A DNA stretch of 64,000 nucleotides, taken from contig NZ_CP160849.1 in NCBI RefSeq assembly GCF_040790665.1, positions 1,513,501 to 1,577,500 on the forward strand, in the 5' to 3' direction. The notes under the pieces were generated by a model that worked only from the letters and a program-made list of their open reading frames with translations, searched no databases and was not told the DNA's origin. The stretch comes from Sulfitobacter pontiacus. GTDB lineage: Bacteria > Pseudomonadota > Alphaproteobacteria > Rhodobacterales > Rhodobacteraceae. Shown here in pieces: positions 8,849 through 17,135 of the stretch (the stretch's first letter is position 1; every line of letters starts with the position of its first letter). Both the position numbers and the translations under genes were made by a program.

Positions 8849-8878
8849 AAGGGGCGCTCTGATAACAGGGCGCCCTTT
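8849..8878 (+). terminator. Terminator after the quinone oxidoreductase gene
   Basis: GGGGCGC and GGCGCCC flank a CTGATAACA loop and are followed by TTTGT, 22 bases past the stop. The gene on the other side is convergent. Confidence 0.65.
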
Positions 8879-8893
8879 GTCGTTCAGGGGGCG

Positions 8894-11455
8894 TTACGCC
8901 GACAGGCGCGCCTCCCATGCATCAAGGGTTTCGGCCCACGCCGCGGGCACTTTGGCGACCTGATCACGGGCTTTATCTACGTCGCCCTGTTTGCAGTCCT
9001 GTTCGATGGTGGCGAGCAGCGCGTGCATGCGCTCTGCGCCGAACATGCCGCACAACCCGGCAAGGTCGTGGGTCTTGCGTTGCAGATCGTCGCGGTCCTC
9101 GGCAGAGGCTAGGGGCGGCAATTGCCCCTCTACACGTTGGCGCAGATTGCCAATGCGATCGGCAAGCTTTTCAGGGCCAAGCAGTTCGAACAATTCGTTT
9201 ACCTGATTGGCGTTCAGCACCGGATGCTGCGGCTCGGCGTGCGTCGCTTCAGTCGCATCAGAGGCACCCTCAGCGGCAGGCATCACAAGCTCGCTTAGCG
9301 CGGTTTTCAGACGGCGCGTGTTGATGGGTTTTTGCAGAAAGCCTGTCATCCCGCCCGCGGTAAAGGCCGCGCGTTCGTTGGGCAGGGCGTGGGCGGTCAC
9401 GGCCATGATCGGGGTATTGGCATTGGGCCCGCCCCCTTGAAGGATCACCTGCGTGGCCTGTAGCCCGCTCATCCCCGGCATCGAAATATCCATCAGGATC
9501 GCGTCAAACCTCTGTTCGGCCGCACGATCGATGCCTTCGGGGCCGCTGCTGGCAAGGGTGACCTCGTGACCCAGACGGCCCAGCATCGCCTTAAGCAGAT
9601 CGCGGTTGATCTCGTTATCGTCGACAACCAGCAGGTTCATCGCGGGGGTGTCTTCGGTATCAAGCTGCGGTTGGGCGACGGGCTGCGGGGCTTCTGTCTG
9701 CACGAAGTCTGCTGGCAGTCGCACGATAAACCGTGCGCCTTTGCCAACCTCCGAGACGCAGGTGATCGTGCCGCCCAGACGGTGCACCAGCCGCCGCACG
9801 ATGCCCAGCCCCAGACCGGTGCCCCCTGTGCGCCGTTCGTAGCGGCTGTCGAGCGATACGTAATCCTCGAAAATCCGCTTGAGGTCATCGGGCGGGATAC
9901 CGGGGCCATTGTCTGCCACTTCGATATGCAGCATCGGCGCATTGGCCGGTTCCATGTCATAGGTCGCGCTAAGCACAATATCGTCGTCGGGGCTGAATTT
10001 TATCGCGTTGCTGATGAGGTTGACCAGAATCTGCTGCACCGCGCGCGGGTCTGTCAGGATGGGTGTGTCGGTCAGCCCGTCCTGATCCAGATGCAGGCGC
10101 GTGTCCGATGTCTTGGCCAGCGGAGTCATGGTGTTGACCATGCCGGCGGTCAGCGCGACCATATCACTGGCTTGCAACTCGTTGTCGTTGGTTTCGGCCT
10201 CGCTGCGTTCGATGGCTAGCACGTCGTCGATATGGCCCAGCAGGATGTCACCGGATTTCAGCGCCGCTTCGACGTATTTGCGCTGTTCGGCGTCCAGCTT
10301 GTCGTCGTGCAGCAAGTGGATGGCGGAGAGGATGCCGTTCAGCGGCGTGCGCATCTCGTGGCTCATCATCGCGAAGAAACGCGATTTTTCCTGATAGGCA
10401 TCCAGTGCCTCGTCGCGGGCGCGGATGATCTCTTGCTCTTTTTGCAGTTTGTCGGTGATGTCGCGGATATAGGTGACGAAAACCGGCGCGTCGTTTGACC
10501 GCGCCAGCGACACGGAAAGTTCGACAGGGAAGATGCGCCCGGTGCCGTCGATCATCTCTGTCTCGTGACGACCGGTTTCGGCCAGCCGCGTTTTTCCCGT
10601 TGCGTTGAAATGGGCGAGGTTATCCCGTTGGCGATGGCGCAGTTTAGGGGGGACCAGCAGTTCGATGTAGCTGCGCCCAAGCGCATGATCGCGCGAGATG
10701 CTAAAGACCTCTTCGGCAGAGCCGTTGAAATCGATAATCTCGCCATCTACCGACAGCACCATTACCGCATCAAGCGAGGCGCGTAGCATGGTCGCCAGTT
10801 GCGAGTGGTTGCGTTCGACCTCGCGTGAGGCTCGGTTGAGCGTGATCGTCTGGCGCGACAGCCGCAGGATCGCGCCCAGTAGCGCAATGGTCACGGTCAC
10901 CACGATCACCAGCAAGATCTCGATCAGCTGCGCGATCTCTTTGCGCTCGGCCTCTGCCGCTTTGGCGGCAAAGGAGATAGAGGCAAGCCCGATGTTGCGC
11001 GGCATATCCTCGACCGTGGCCAGCGCCTCTGAGAGGGCGGGCACACCTGCGGCGAGCGCCTCATCGCTGCCGTCGATCAGGGGGATCTGTGTGTCCAGAA
11101 CCGCTTGTATCTTCTGGATTTCGCGGGTCAGGTCGCCGCTTTGCTGTACGCGTTCGGCGACTTCGGTGCGGCTGTAGAAGATGTCGAACCGTTTGCGCAG
11201 GTTCGCCAGATCATTTTCGGCACCCGACCGCGCCTGTTCAACGGCACCATCCAGTTTGAGAAAGTCGATTTCAAGCTGCGAGAACACCCATTCGGCATGA
11301 TCCTGCTGCGCGCTGCCAAGGGCGCGCACGCGGTCCCAGACGTTGAACGCCAGGTAACCGGCAAGCAGGATGCCGACCATCAGCGCCAGGGCAAGAATAT
11401 ATCTTACCCTGTTGCGCTGTGGGCCGTCCTGCATCAAATCGGCCATGGTAAACAT
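8894..11455 (-). CDS. Hybrid sensor histidine kinase with PAS, receiver and Hpt domains
   Basis: An 853-residue membrane-bound phosphorelay kinase. TM1 is near 18-38 and TM2 near 175-197, with a ~135-residue, mostly helical periplasmic domain between them. A PAS domain (about 220-335) follows. The HisKA domain has its phosphoacceptor His366 (MMSHEMRTPLNG), the HATPase its N-box Asn483 and DNGPGIP, the receiver its Asp656 (ILMDISMPGMSG) and Lys709, and the C-terminal Hpt its His796 (KTHDLAGLCGMFGA). All catalytic residues for a His-Asp-His relay are present. The gene lies nine bases downstream of a small periplasmic protein gene and opposite a LuxR-type regulator, which suggests one signalling unit. 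Confidence 0.94.
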   Translation of the reverse strand: MFTMADLMQDGPQRNRVRYILALALMVGILLAGYLAFNVWDRVRALGSAQQDHAEWVFSQLEIDFLKLDGAVEQARSGAENDLANLRKRFDIFYSRTEVAERVQQSGDLTREIQKIQAVLDTQIPLIDGSDEALAAGVPALSEALATVEDMPRNIGLASISFAAKAAEAERKEIAQLIEILLVIVVTVTIALLGAILRLSRQTITLNRASREVERNHSQLATMLRASLDAVMVLSVDGEIIDFNGSAEEVFSISRDHALGRSYIELLVPPKLRHRQRDNLAHFNATGKTRLAETGRHETEMIDGTGRIFPVELSVSLARSNDAPVFVTYIRDITDKLQKEQEIIRARDEALDAYQEKSRFFAMMSHEMRTPLNGILSAIHLLHDDKLDAEQRKYVEAALKSGDILLGHIDDVLAIERSEAETNDNELQASDMVALTAGMVNTMTPLAKTSDTRLHLDQDGLTDTPILTDPRAVQQILVNLISNAIKFSPDDDIVLSATYDMEPANAPMLHIEVADNGPGIPPDDLKRIFEDYVSLDSRYERRTGGTGLGLGIVRRLVHRLGGTITCVSEVGKGARFIVRLPADFVQTEAPQPVAQPQLDTEDTPAMNLLVVDDNEINRDLLKAMLGRLGHEVTLASSGPEGIDRAAEQRFDAILMDISMPGMSGLQATQVILQGGGPNANTPIMAVTAHALPNERAAFTAGGMTGFLQKPINTRRLKTALSELVMPAAEGASDATEATHAEPQHPVLNANQVNELFELLGPEKLADRIGNLRQRVEGQLPPLASAEDRDDLQRKTHDLAGLCGMFGAERMHALLATIEQDCKQGDVDKARDQVAKVPAAWAETLDAWEARLSA

Positions 11456-11464
11456 GCCTTGCGG

Positions 11465-11944
11465 TTACTTGATCGCCAGCCGGTTCAACTGCCAGATAGA
11501 ACGGCTATAGATCGTTTCTGTCTGGTACTTTACGTCGCTGTCATAGGGATAGACAATCCATAGCGGACCTTTCCCGCGGCGCGACATCTCTTTGTCGTTG
11601 TTGGCATAGGCGATGATCGGCCCGTCGGACACCGCATCCTCCATCGGGATTTCGACCGCATAGTCGTTGATCGCGGTTGCTTCGATCATACCTTCGGACA
11701 CGTCCAGCGTGTCCATCAGATCCTTGAGCGATACGCCCTGAAAGGTCTGCGCGCCTTCGGTCCAGATGGTTTCGGTCTCGAAGCTGGACGACGGCAGTTC
11801 TTTCAGCTGCTCCATCGTATAGGTGTGTTCCATGTCGCCTGTCGTGACGGTCAGAACGGCGTCTTCTTGTGCACTTACAGCAGTGGCCAATGCGGCACCG
11901 CACAGTGCGGCGGTGATTGTCTTGGTGAAAGCTTGAAACGTCAT
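11465..11944 (-). CDS. Periplasmic oxidoreductase molybdopterin-binding-like domain protein
   Basis: A 159-residue secreted protein with a signal peptide (cleavage probably after AVSA, about residue 25). The mature part resembles the oxidoreductase molybdopterin-binding (sulfite oxidase) fold: FQGVSLKDLMDTL, INDYAVEIPMEDA, then the hallmark RRGKGPLWIVYPYD. The mature protein contains no cysteine, so the usual Mo-ligating Cys is missing and enzymatic activity is unlikely. Its position nine bases upstream of the hybrid kinase suggests it works as a periplasmic sensory partner (inference). The start is set by the signal peptide. Confidence 0.8.
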   Translation of the reverse strand: MTFQAFTKTITAALCGAALATAVSAQEDAVLTVTTGDMEHTYTMEQLKELPSSSFETETIWTEGAQTFQGVSLKDLMDTLDVSEGMIEATAINDYAVEIPMEDAVSDGPIIAYANNDKEMSRRGKGPLWIVYPYDSDVKYQTETIYSRSIWQLNRLAIK

Positions 11945-12027
11945 AACTCGGTATCCTTCCCCTGTGTTTGTACATCAACCTTAGGTTAACGCCGTTTGGA
12001 GAGCGACTGAGATTAAGGGTATTCTTA

Positions 12028-12043
12028 CTATACGAAGGTATAG
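12028..12043. promoter_or_regulatory. Short palindrome in the kinase/regulator divergent spacer
   Basis: CTATAC-GAAG-GTATAG is a perfect 6-bp inverted repeat in the 213-base spacer between the periplasmic-protein gene (start 11944) and the regulator gene (start 12158). It could be a binding site for the regulator or a small mRNA hairpin. The rest of the spacer is AT-richer than its surroundings and presumably holds both promoters. Confidence 0.35.
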
Positions 12044-12157
12044 CCGTCAAAAATTCGACACAGTTATCCTATCCTCATGTGTGCTATTATTCGCCCATAA
12101 GTTGGTCTACGACTACTTAAGCAGCATTGAGGTGGTGGCGAGGGAAGGAAAGAACTT

Positions 12158-12778
12158 ATGGCATTACGGATACTGATTGCGGACGACCACGATATGGTCC
12201 GCGAAACGATTGCAATGTTTCTGGACGCCGATGGCGGGACAGAGACGGTTGCAGCAAGCGACCTGCCCGAAGCGATGGCCAAGATAGAGGCAGAGGGGCC
12301 GTTTGATCTGGTACTGCTCGACTATACGATGCCCGGCATGAAGGGGCTTGAGGCGCTGCCTAAGGTCATGAAAGCCAACGAAGAAAAGCCTGTCGGTCTG
12401 ATTTCGGGCACGGCAACGCGGTTGATCGCGGAACAGGCGCTGGCCATGGGCGCGATCGGTTTCCTGCCCAAGACGCTGCCTGCGAAATCACTGGTCAACG
12501 CGGTCCGCTTTATGGCCGCGGGCGAGATTTACGCGCCCGTCAACTTTATGTCTGGCAAGGACGATCCCGAAGAAACCGACTTTGAAAAGGCCCTGTCAGA
12601 GAGGGAGCGTCAGGTTCTGCGCGGCTTGATGGAGGCGAAATCGAACAAGGAAATCGCCCGCGACCTAGAGTTGCAAGAGGTCACGATCAAGCTGCACGTC
12701 AAAACGCTGTGCCGCAAGCTGGACGCCCGCAACCGCACCGACGCCGCAATGATCGCACGCAGTGCGGGGTTTATCTGA
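12158..12778 (+). CDS. LuxR/NarL-type response regulator
   Basis: A 206-residue two-domain response regulator. The receiver (1-120) has acidic residues at IADDHD, the phosphorylation site Asp55 (LVLLDYTMPG) and Lys104 (LPKT). The C-terminal helix-turn-helix (about 143-206) reads LSERERQVLRGLMEAKSNKE and VTIKLHVKTLCRKLDARNRT, typical of the LuxR group. GGAAGGAAAG precedes the ATG. It is divergent from the periplasmic-protein/hybrid-kinase pair and is the obvious candidate output regulator for the kinase Hpt domain (inference). Its last eight bases overlap the convergent RNase T2 gene. Confidence 0.93.
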   Translation: MALRILIADDHDMVRETIAMFLDADGGTETVAASDLPEAMAKIEAEGPFDLVLLDYTMPGMKGLEALPKVMKANEEKPVGLISGTATRLIAEQALAMGAIGFLPKTLPAKSLVNAVRFMAAGEIYAPVNFMSGKDDPEETDFEKALSERERQVLRGLMEAKSNKEIARDLELQEVTIKLHVKTLCRKLDARNRTDAAMIARSAGFI

Positions 12779-13415
12779 TCGGGGTAAACAGCGCGTCGTC
12801 CAGCGTGCAATCCTTGATCACGTCGCGCCCGCAAGGCACCGGCTCCAGCGTTTTTGACAGGCATAGACGCACTTCTTGAATGTAGCCGCTTTTGCAGGTG
12901 ACGGTAACGCCATCGGCCTCCATCGTCGGGTTTGCTTTCAGAAACGCTTCCTCCACCACCGAGGCGGGCAGGCGGATGTCGCCTGTGACCTTGCGAAACA
13001 CCGCGGGGCGGGTCACGGCATCATAGGCCTGACGCGACAGATCAAAATATCCGGTGGCAGACAGGCCGGTACAGCTGCCGTGTTTCTTCCATTGATGCCA
13101 CGCCAGACCGGGCGTTCCCATAATGTCAGCCATGGCGGCGGTCATGCCACGGGTGGGGGGCCGTTCGGCGGTGCGGCAGTAAGATGGAAACCCCCGATGC
13201 AGCTGCGGCCAAAGCCCGTGCATGATCCAGCCGTGATCGTGGCGCGCGTCGCATTGCGCGGAATCGCGCGCATCGCCCTCCAGCGCGTACCAGTTGGGCG
13301 ACCAGCTGAGCGCCAGCACGTAATAGTCGAATTCCCCTGCAATTTCGCCCTTGGCCGCCACGGGGCGGGGCATCGGGGCCAGCAACAGACACAGGCACAG
13401 GATCAGCAATCGCAT
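12771..13415 (-). CDS. Ribonuclease T2 family protein, secreted
   Basis: A 214-residue periplasmic endoribonuclease of the T2 (RNase I) family. A short signal peptide (LLILCLCLLLAPMPRPVAA) is followed by the two catalytic segments HGLWPQL and WHQWKKHGSC, each with its catalytic His. The multiple cysteines fit a disulfide-bonded extracytoplasmic enzyme. A role in scavenging RNA as phosphate or nucleoside source is known for the family; it is inferred here. It converges on the LuxR-type regulator with an eight-base overlap. Confidence 0.92.
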   Translation of the reverse strand: MRLLILCLCLLLAPMPRPVAAKGEIAGEFDYYVLALSWSPNWYALEGDARDSAQCDARHDHGWIMHGLWPQLHRGFPSYCRTAERPPTRGMTAAMADIMGTPGLAWHQWKKHGSCTGLSATGYFDLSRQAYDAVTRPAVFRKVTGDIRLPASVVEEAFLKANPTMEADGVTVTCKSGYIQEVRLCLSKTLEPVPCGRDVIKDCTLDDALFTPIR

Positions 13416-13543
13416 TGGGGTCTTTCCTTATTTTGCCGGTCCGAGTATAAGGCGTTCAAGTTCCCCCACAATGGAAACCGTTCTGCCCCGCAGGACAGCC
13501 TATTTCAGGCGACGGGGAAAGTGCGTTTTAAGGAGAGACCGAC

Positions 13544-14305
13544 ATGGCAAAACCGATTATGGCCCGCGCCACTGCCGTATGGCTGGTGGACAACACAACT
13601 TTGAGCTTCAAACAGATCGCGGATTTCGTGGAAATGCACGAGCTTGAAGTGCAGGGCATCGCGGATGGTGACGTGGCGCAAGGCGTGAAGGGCTTTGACC
13701 CGATTGCCAACAACCAGCTGACCGAAGAAGAGATCGAAAAAGGGCAGGCGAACCCGCTGCACAAGCTCAAGCTCAAGTTCAACGCGTCTGCCCAAGGCGA
13801 AGAGAAACGTCGCGGCCCGCGCTATACGCCGCTGTCCAAACGTCAGGACCGCCCCGCGTCGATCTACTGGCTGGTCAAGTTCCACCCCGAACTCTCCGAC
13901 GGTCAGGTCAGCAAGCTGGTCGGCACCACCAAGCCAACCATTCAGGCGATCCGCGAGCGGACGCACTGGAACATTGCGAACATCCAACCGATCGATCCCG
14001 TGGCTTTGGGCCTGTGCAAACAGTCCGAACTGGACGCCGCCGTCCAGAAAGCCGCTGCCAAGAAAGCCGCCGAAGGTGGCTTGATGACCGATGACGAACG
14101 CCGCCGTTTGGTCAGCACCGAACAATCGCTTGGCATGGATACGGAGCCGAAGATGCCGACCTCTATCGAAGGTCTGGAAACGTTCACCCTGTCCGGCAAC
14201 CCTGCGGATGACGAAGAAAAAGACCACGGCGACTATTCTGACGCCGACAGTTTCTTCAAGCTGCCCGAGGGCGGTTCCGACACGGATGAAGACGACGACA
14301 AGTAA
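13544..14305 (+). CDS. trcR: DUF1013 cell-cycle transcriptional regulator TrcR
   Basis: A 253-residue cytoplasmic protein of the DUF1013 family, named TrcR in alphaproteobacteria, where it has been linked to RNA polymerase and cell-cycle transcription. The opening PIMARATAVWLVDNTTLSFK and the FAD-free helical middle (QIADFVEMHELEVQGIADGD) are diagnostic. The region at about 125-150 (SDGQVSKLVGTTKPTIQAIR) looks like a helix-turn-helix. The C-terminal ~60 residues are acidic and probably disordered (ending DTDEDDDK). AAGGAGAG precedes the ATG. It has its own terminator. Confidence 0.9.
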   Translation: MAKPIMARATAVWLVDNTTLSFKQIADFVEMHELEVQGIADGDVAQGVKGFDPIANNQLTEEEIEKGQANPLHKLKLKFNASAQGEEKRRGPRYTPLSKRQDRPASIYWLVKFHPELSDGQVSKLVGTTKPTIQAIRERTHWNIANIQPIDPVALGLCKQSELDAAVQKAAAKKAAEGGLMTDDERRRLVSTEQSLGMDTEPKMPTSIEGLETFTLSGNPADDEEKDHGDYSDADSFFKLPEGGSDTDEDDDK

Positions 14306-14362
14306 TTCGGTTCCGCCCTTCTGGCGGCTTCGGAACAAATCCGCTTAACCTTGTGTTGAGCT

Positions 14363-14397
14363 AGGGGTGCAGGGCAACCGCTCTGCGCCCCTTTTTT
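14363..14397 (+). terminator. trcR terminator
   Basis: GGGGTGCAG and CTGCGCCCC form the stem around an ~11-base loop, followed by CTTTTTT. It ends 17 bases before the next gene start. Confidence 0.88.
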
Positions 14398-14413
14398 GAC
14401 GTAGGGGGCATGC

Positions 14414-15517
14414 ATGCTGGCGACGATACTACTCGGTCTGTTTTGGGGCGTTGTCGCACTCGTTGCTGCGATCAGCGTGCTTCCCTTTAGCAAGATACCG
14501 CATGGCGCGATCCGGGGGATGGCGTTCCCCCGTGAACAGCTGTTTGTGTTGACCGTGGCGCTGGCTGCCGTGGCGCTGGTGTTTCTTGAACCTGACCATC
14601 GCAACCCGGCGCTGGCGATCCTCGCTGTGATTGCGGCGATCCACACGGGCTACATCCTGAAGTTCACGCCGCTCTGGCCGCGCCAATCCGTGGATGCGAC
14701 CAAGGCACAGGCCGCTGACGTGGAAAACCGTGTCACCATCCTTGCGTCAAACGTGAAACAATCCAATCGCCAGTATCAGCGTCTGATCGACCTGATCCGC
14801 ACCGAAGACCCCGATATCGCCGCCGCGCTTGAGGTGGACCCGGACTGGGTCGACGCGCTTCATGACGCGCTGAAAGACCAGTACCCGCATTGGGTGAAAG
14901 TGCCCAAGGATAACTCCTATGGCGTGGTCATGATGTCCAAGATGGAGCCGTCAGAGACGCAGGTGCGGGACCTGCTGGTTGATGATGTGCCGTCGATCCG
15001 GACCAAGGTCGCGATGCCGTCAGGGCGGATGTGGCGTTTGTATATTGTGCACCCCGAACCGCCCGTGCCCTATCACGACACCAAGGGCCGCGACGGAGAG
15101 ATCGCGTTGGTCGGCATCGAAGCCAGCAAGGACGATCTGCCCGCGATCGTGACAGGCGATCTGAACGACGTTGCCTGGTCCACCACCACCCGTCGGTTTC
15201 AGCGGCTGTCGGGGCTGCTTGATCCACGGGTCGGACGTGGCTTCTATAACACATTCCATGCGGGTATTGCCGTCATGCGCTGGCCCCTTGACCACCTGTT
15301 CCATGATGCAGAGTTCCGCCTGATCCGTATGTCGCGCTTGCCCAATATAGGGTCCGACCACTTCCCGATCCTGTTCTCGCTTGCCCTGACAGGGGAGCCT
15401 CAGTCGAATTCCACGCCCGAACAAAGCGACGCCGAAGAGCGCGCGGAAGTGCGGGAAATGGCAGCTGAGGAACGCGAAAAGGACCGCGAAGCCATCGGCA
15501 CGGATTGGGAAAAATAG
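14414..15517 (+). CDS. Membrane-anchored endonuclease/exonuclease/phosphatase family protein
   Basis: A 367-residue protein with about three N-terminal membrane helices (1-95; LATILLGLFWGVVALVAAIS, FVLTVALAAVALVFL, LAILAVIAAIHTGYIL). An EEP-fold domain (about 108-325) follows. EEP signatures are LASNVKQSN at its start, GDLND (about 252-256) and the terminal GSDHFPILFSLAL. These carry the metal-binding and catalytic Asp/Asn/His residues of DNase I-like phosphodiesterases. The C-terminal ~40 residues are Glu-rich and probably a coiled or disordered tail. The substrate is unknown. Confidence 0.88.
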   Translation: MLATILLGLFWGVVALVAAISVLPFSKIPHGAIRGMAFPREQLFVLTVALAAVALVFLEPDHRNPALAILAVIAAIHTGYILKFTPLWPRQSVDATKAQAADVENRVTILASNVKQSNRQYQRLIDLIRTEDPDIAAALEVDPDWVDALHDALKDQYPHWVKVPKDNSYGVVMMSKMEPSETQVRDLLVDDVPSIRTKVAMPSGRMWRLYIVHPEPPVPYHDTKGRDGEIALVGIEASKDDLPAIVTGDLNDVAWSTTTRRFQRLSGLLDPRVGRGFYNTFHAGIAVMRWPLDHLFHDAEFRLIRMSRLPNIGSDHFPILFSLALTGEPQSNSTPEQSDAEERAEVREMAAEEREKDREAIGTDWEK

Positions 15518-15675
15518 CCCCGATCCGTCACCGCTTACCGGTACGCAGCGCTTTGCGTGCCTCCTTGAAAAACGAATTGTCGTATCGAGTATTTTGCCAC
15601 TTGCGCGAATCTGAAAACAGCGTAAATGCGCGCTTACAGACGCCAACGCACGCGCCTCTGGCCGGTCCGTCTGTC

Positions 15676-15714
15676 CGCGGATTGACCCCGCGCCTATGCA
15701 GCGACGGTAACGTC
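15676..15714 (+). ncRNA. Candidate structured leader upstream of ornithine decarboxylase
   Basis: The 252-base gap before the decarboxylase gene (15518-15769) holds two adjacent hairpins: CGCGG/CCGCG (15676-15692) and GACG-GTAA-CGTC with a GNRA loop (15703-15714). They lie 56-94 bases before the start. Alphaproteobacterial ornithine decarboxylase genes are known to carry the speF leader RNA. Whether this region is that RNA cannot be settled by eye. The first ~100 bases of the gap show nothing else I recognise. Confidence 0.3.
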
Positions 15715-15769
15715 TCTTGAAACGACATGTTAGGGTACTCCCGCCCTTCCTTGCTCTTTGGAGATGACC

Positions 15770-16942
15770 ATGAACGCCACAGCTACCGCCACCGTGAACA
15801 CATCCGCAGCATCGAACTATGACGAAGCGGCTGATTACATCTGGAACAACAGCTTCGACAAACCGACTCTCGTCGTCAGCCGCGCCCGTGTGGGTGTACA
15901 ATACGACGCGCTGCAAGCCGGTCTGGGCGATGCGCGAATCCACTATGCGGTAAAGGCGAACCCCGCCCCCGAGATCATTCGTATGCTGGTCGAACGCGGC
16001 TCGGGCTTTGATGCGGCGTCGCGTCAAGAGATCGAGCTGTGTCTGTCCCAAGGGGCGGATCCTGCGAAAATCTCTTTCGGCAACACCATCAAACGCGGCG
16101 TTGATATCGCCTTTGCCCATTCCATCGGGGTGACCATGTTCGCCGCCGACTGCGAGGCGGAGCTCGACAAAATCGCAGAGCACGCCCCCGGCGCGCGCGT
16201 CTATATCCGTCTGATCGTCGAGAATTCCATGGCGGACTGGCCGCTGACCCGCAAGTTCGGCTGCGCGGGCTCGCTGCTGCCAAGCCTGCTGGAGTACACC
16301 AAGTCCGTGGGTCTCGTGCCTTATGGTCTGTCGTTTCACGTCGGTTCGCAAACCCGTCGCGCCGAATACTGGCATCCCGTTCTGGATCAGGTCGCTCCGC
16401 TGTGGCACGCCGCGAAAGAAGCAGGGCACGACCTGCAACTGCTGAACATCGGCGGCGGTTTTCCTGCCTATCACGGTGATCCGGTGGATGCGCCGCGCGG
16501 CTATGCCGCCGCAGTCGTTGCCGCTGTCAAAGAACGCTTTGGCGAGATTCCGGTCCTGATGGCAGAGCCGGGCCGCGGCATGGTCGCAGAGGCAGGGCAT
16601 ATCGCGGCCGAAGTGTTGCTGGTGTCGCGCAAATCGGCAGAGGCGGCGCGCCGTTGGGTGTATCTGGATATCGGGCGTTTTTCCGGTCTGGCCGAAACCG
16701 AGGGCGAGGCGATCCGCTATGAATTCGTGACCCCGCATGACGGCAAGCCTGTCGGCCCCTGCGTGCTGGCGGGGCCATCTTGTGACAGTGCTGATGTGCT
16801 TTATGAAAAGAATCCGGTTGACCTTCCACTTGACCTAAGGGACGGTGACAAAATCTTGATCAAGAACTGCGGCGCTTACACCAGCTCGTACAGTTCGGTC
16901 GGCTTTAACGGGTTTCCGCCGCTTGATGTATTGGTCCTGTAA
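15770..16942 (+). CDS. Type III PLP-dependent ornithine/lysine decarboxylase
   Basis: A 390-residue alanine-racemase-fold decarboxylase that converts ornithine (possibly also lysine) to putrescine (cadaverine). The PLP lysine is in HYAVKANPAPE. HVGSQTRR, NIGGGFPAYH and EPGRGMVAEAGHIAAEVLLV form the phosphate-binding and cofactor region. GPSCDSADVLYEKNPVDLPL carries the catalytic Cys-Asp pair contributed to the partner subunit of the dimer, and the final NCGAYTSSYSSVGFNGF is also typical. I prefer ATG 15770, because GGAG (15760-15763) is correctly spaced for it; ATG 15764 is too close. Fold family is certain, exact substrate preference less so. Confidence 0.92.
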   Translation: MNATATATVNTSAASNYDEAADYIWNNSFDKPTLVVSRARVGVQYDALQAGLGDARIHYAVKANPAPEIIRMLVERGSGFDAASRQEIELCLSQGADPAKISFGNTIKRGVDIAFAHSIGVTMFAADCEAELDKIAEHAPGARVYIRLIVENSMADWPLTRKFGCAGSLLPSLLEYTKSVGLVPYGLSFHVGSQTRRAEYWHPVLDQVAPLWHAAKEAGHDLQLLNIGGGFPAYHGDPVDAPRGYAAAVVAAVKERFGEIPVLMAEPGRGMVAEAGHIAAEVLLVSRKSAEAARRWVYLDIGRFSGLAETEGEAIRYEFVTPHDGKPVGPCVLAGPSCDSADVLYEKNPVDLPLDLRDGDKILIKNCGAYTSSYSSVGFNGFPPLDVLVL

Positions 16943-16967
16943 CAGGATCATTGACGTCGCGCGGGAA

Positions 16968-17008
16968 GGGCCGTCTGCTTTGGGAGGAGCAGGCGGCCCA
17001 TCTATTTT
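16968..17008 (+). terminator. Terminator after ornithine decarboxylase
   Basis: GGGCCGTCTGCT (16968-16979) pairs with AGCAGGCGGCCC (16988-16999), 12 bp with one G-U, followed by ATCTATTTT. A second small inverted repeat, CGCGGG/CCCGCG, lies at 17025-17043. Confidence 0.75.
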
Positions 17009-17069
17009 CAGCCCTACGGTTTGACGCGGGGGTTTTACCCGCGGTTTGTGCCGTTTTTACGGGAAACTC

Positions 17070-17098
17070 TTGACTTCCGCGGCCCCAAACGGTGTACC
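17070..17098 (+). promoter_or_regulatory. Candidate aspS promoter
   Basis: TTGACT (17070-17075) and TGTACC (17093-17098) are separated by 17 bases and end 37 bases before the aspS ATG. The -35 box is strong and the -10 box weak. Confidence 0.45.
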
Positions 17099-17135
17099 TG
17101 CCCCGAACAATTCTAGCCCTCGAAAGGGACCCGTC

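Noticed and set aside
6844-8850. Very long minus-strand open frame opposite bioMN and the quinone oxidoreductase gene
   Set aside because: It is antisense to three well-supported genes, has low-complexity His/Arg/Gln-rich composition and matches nothing; it is a by-product of high GC content. The same holds for long frames opposite aspS (17286-18371) and phnE (42735-44189).
12028-12043. loxP-like look of TATACGAAGGTATAG
   Set aside because: Only nine bases match one loxP arm and there is no spacer or second arm of the right size; it is a chance likeness in a short palindrome.
15528-15728. 66-codon minus-strand frame in the ornithine decarboxylase leader
   Set aside because: There is no convincing ribosome binding site or known family, and it runs opposite to the leader of the decarboxylase gene. 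It could be revisited if conserved in relatives.
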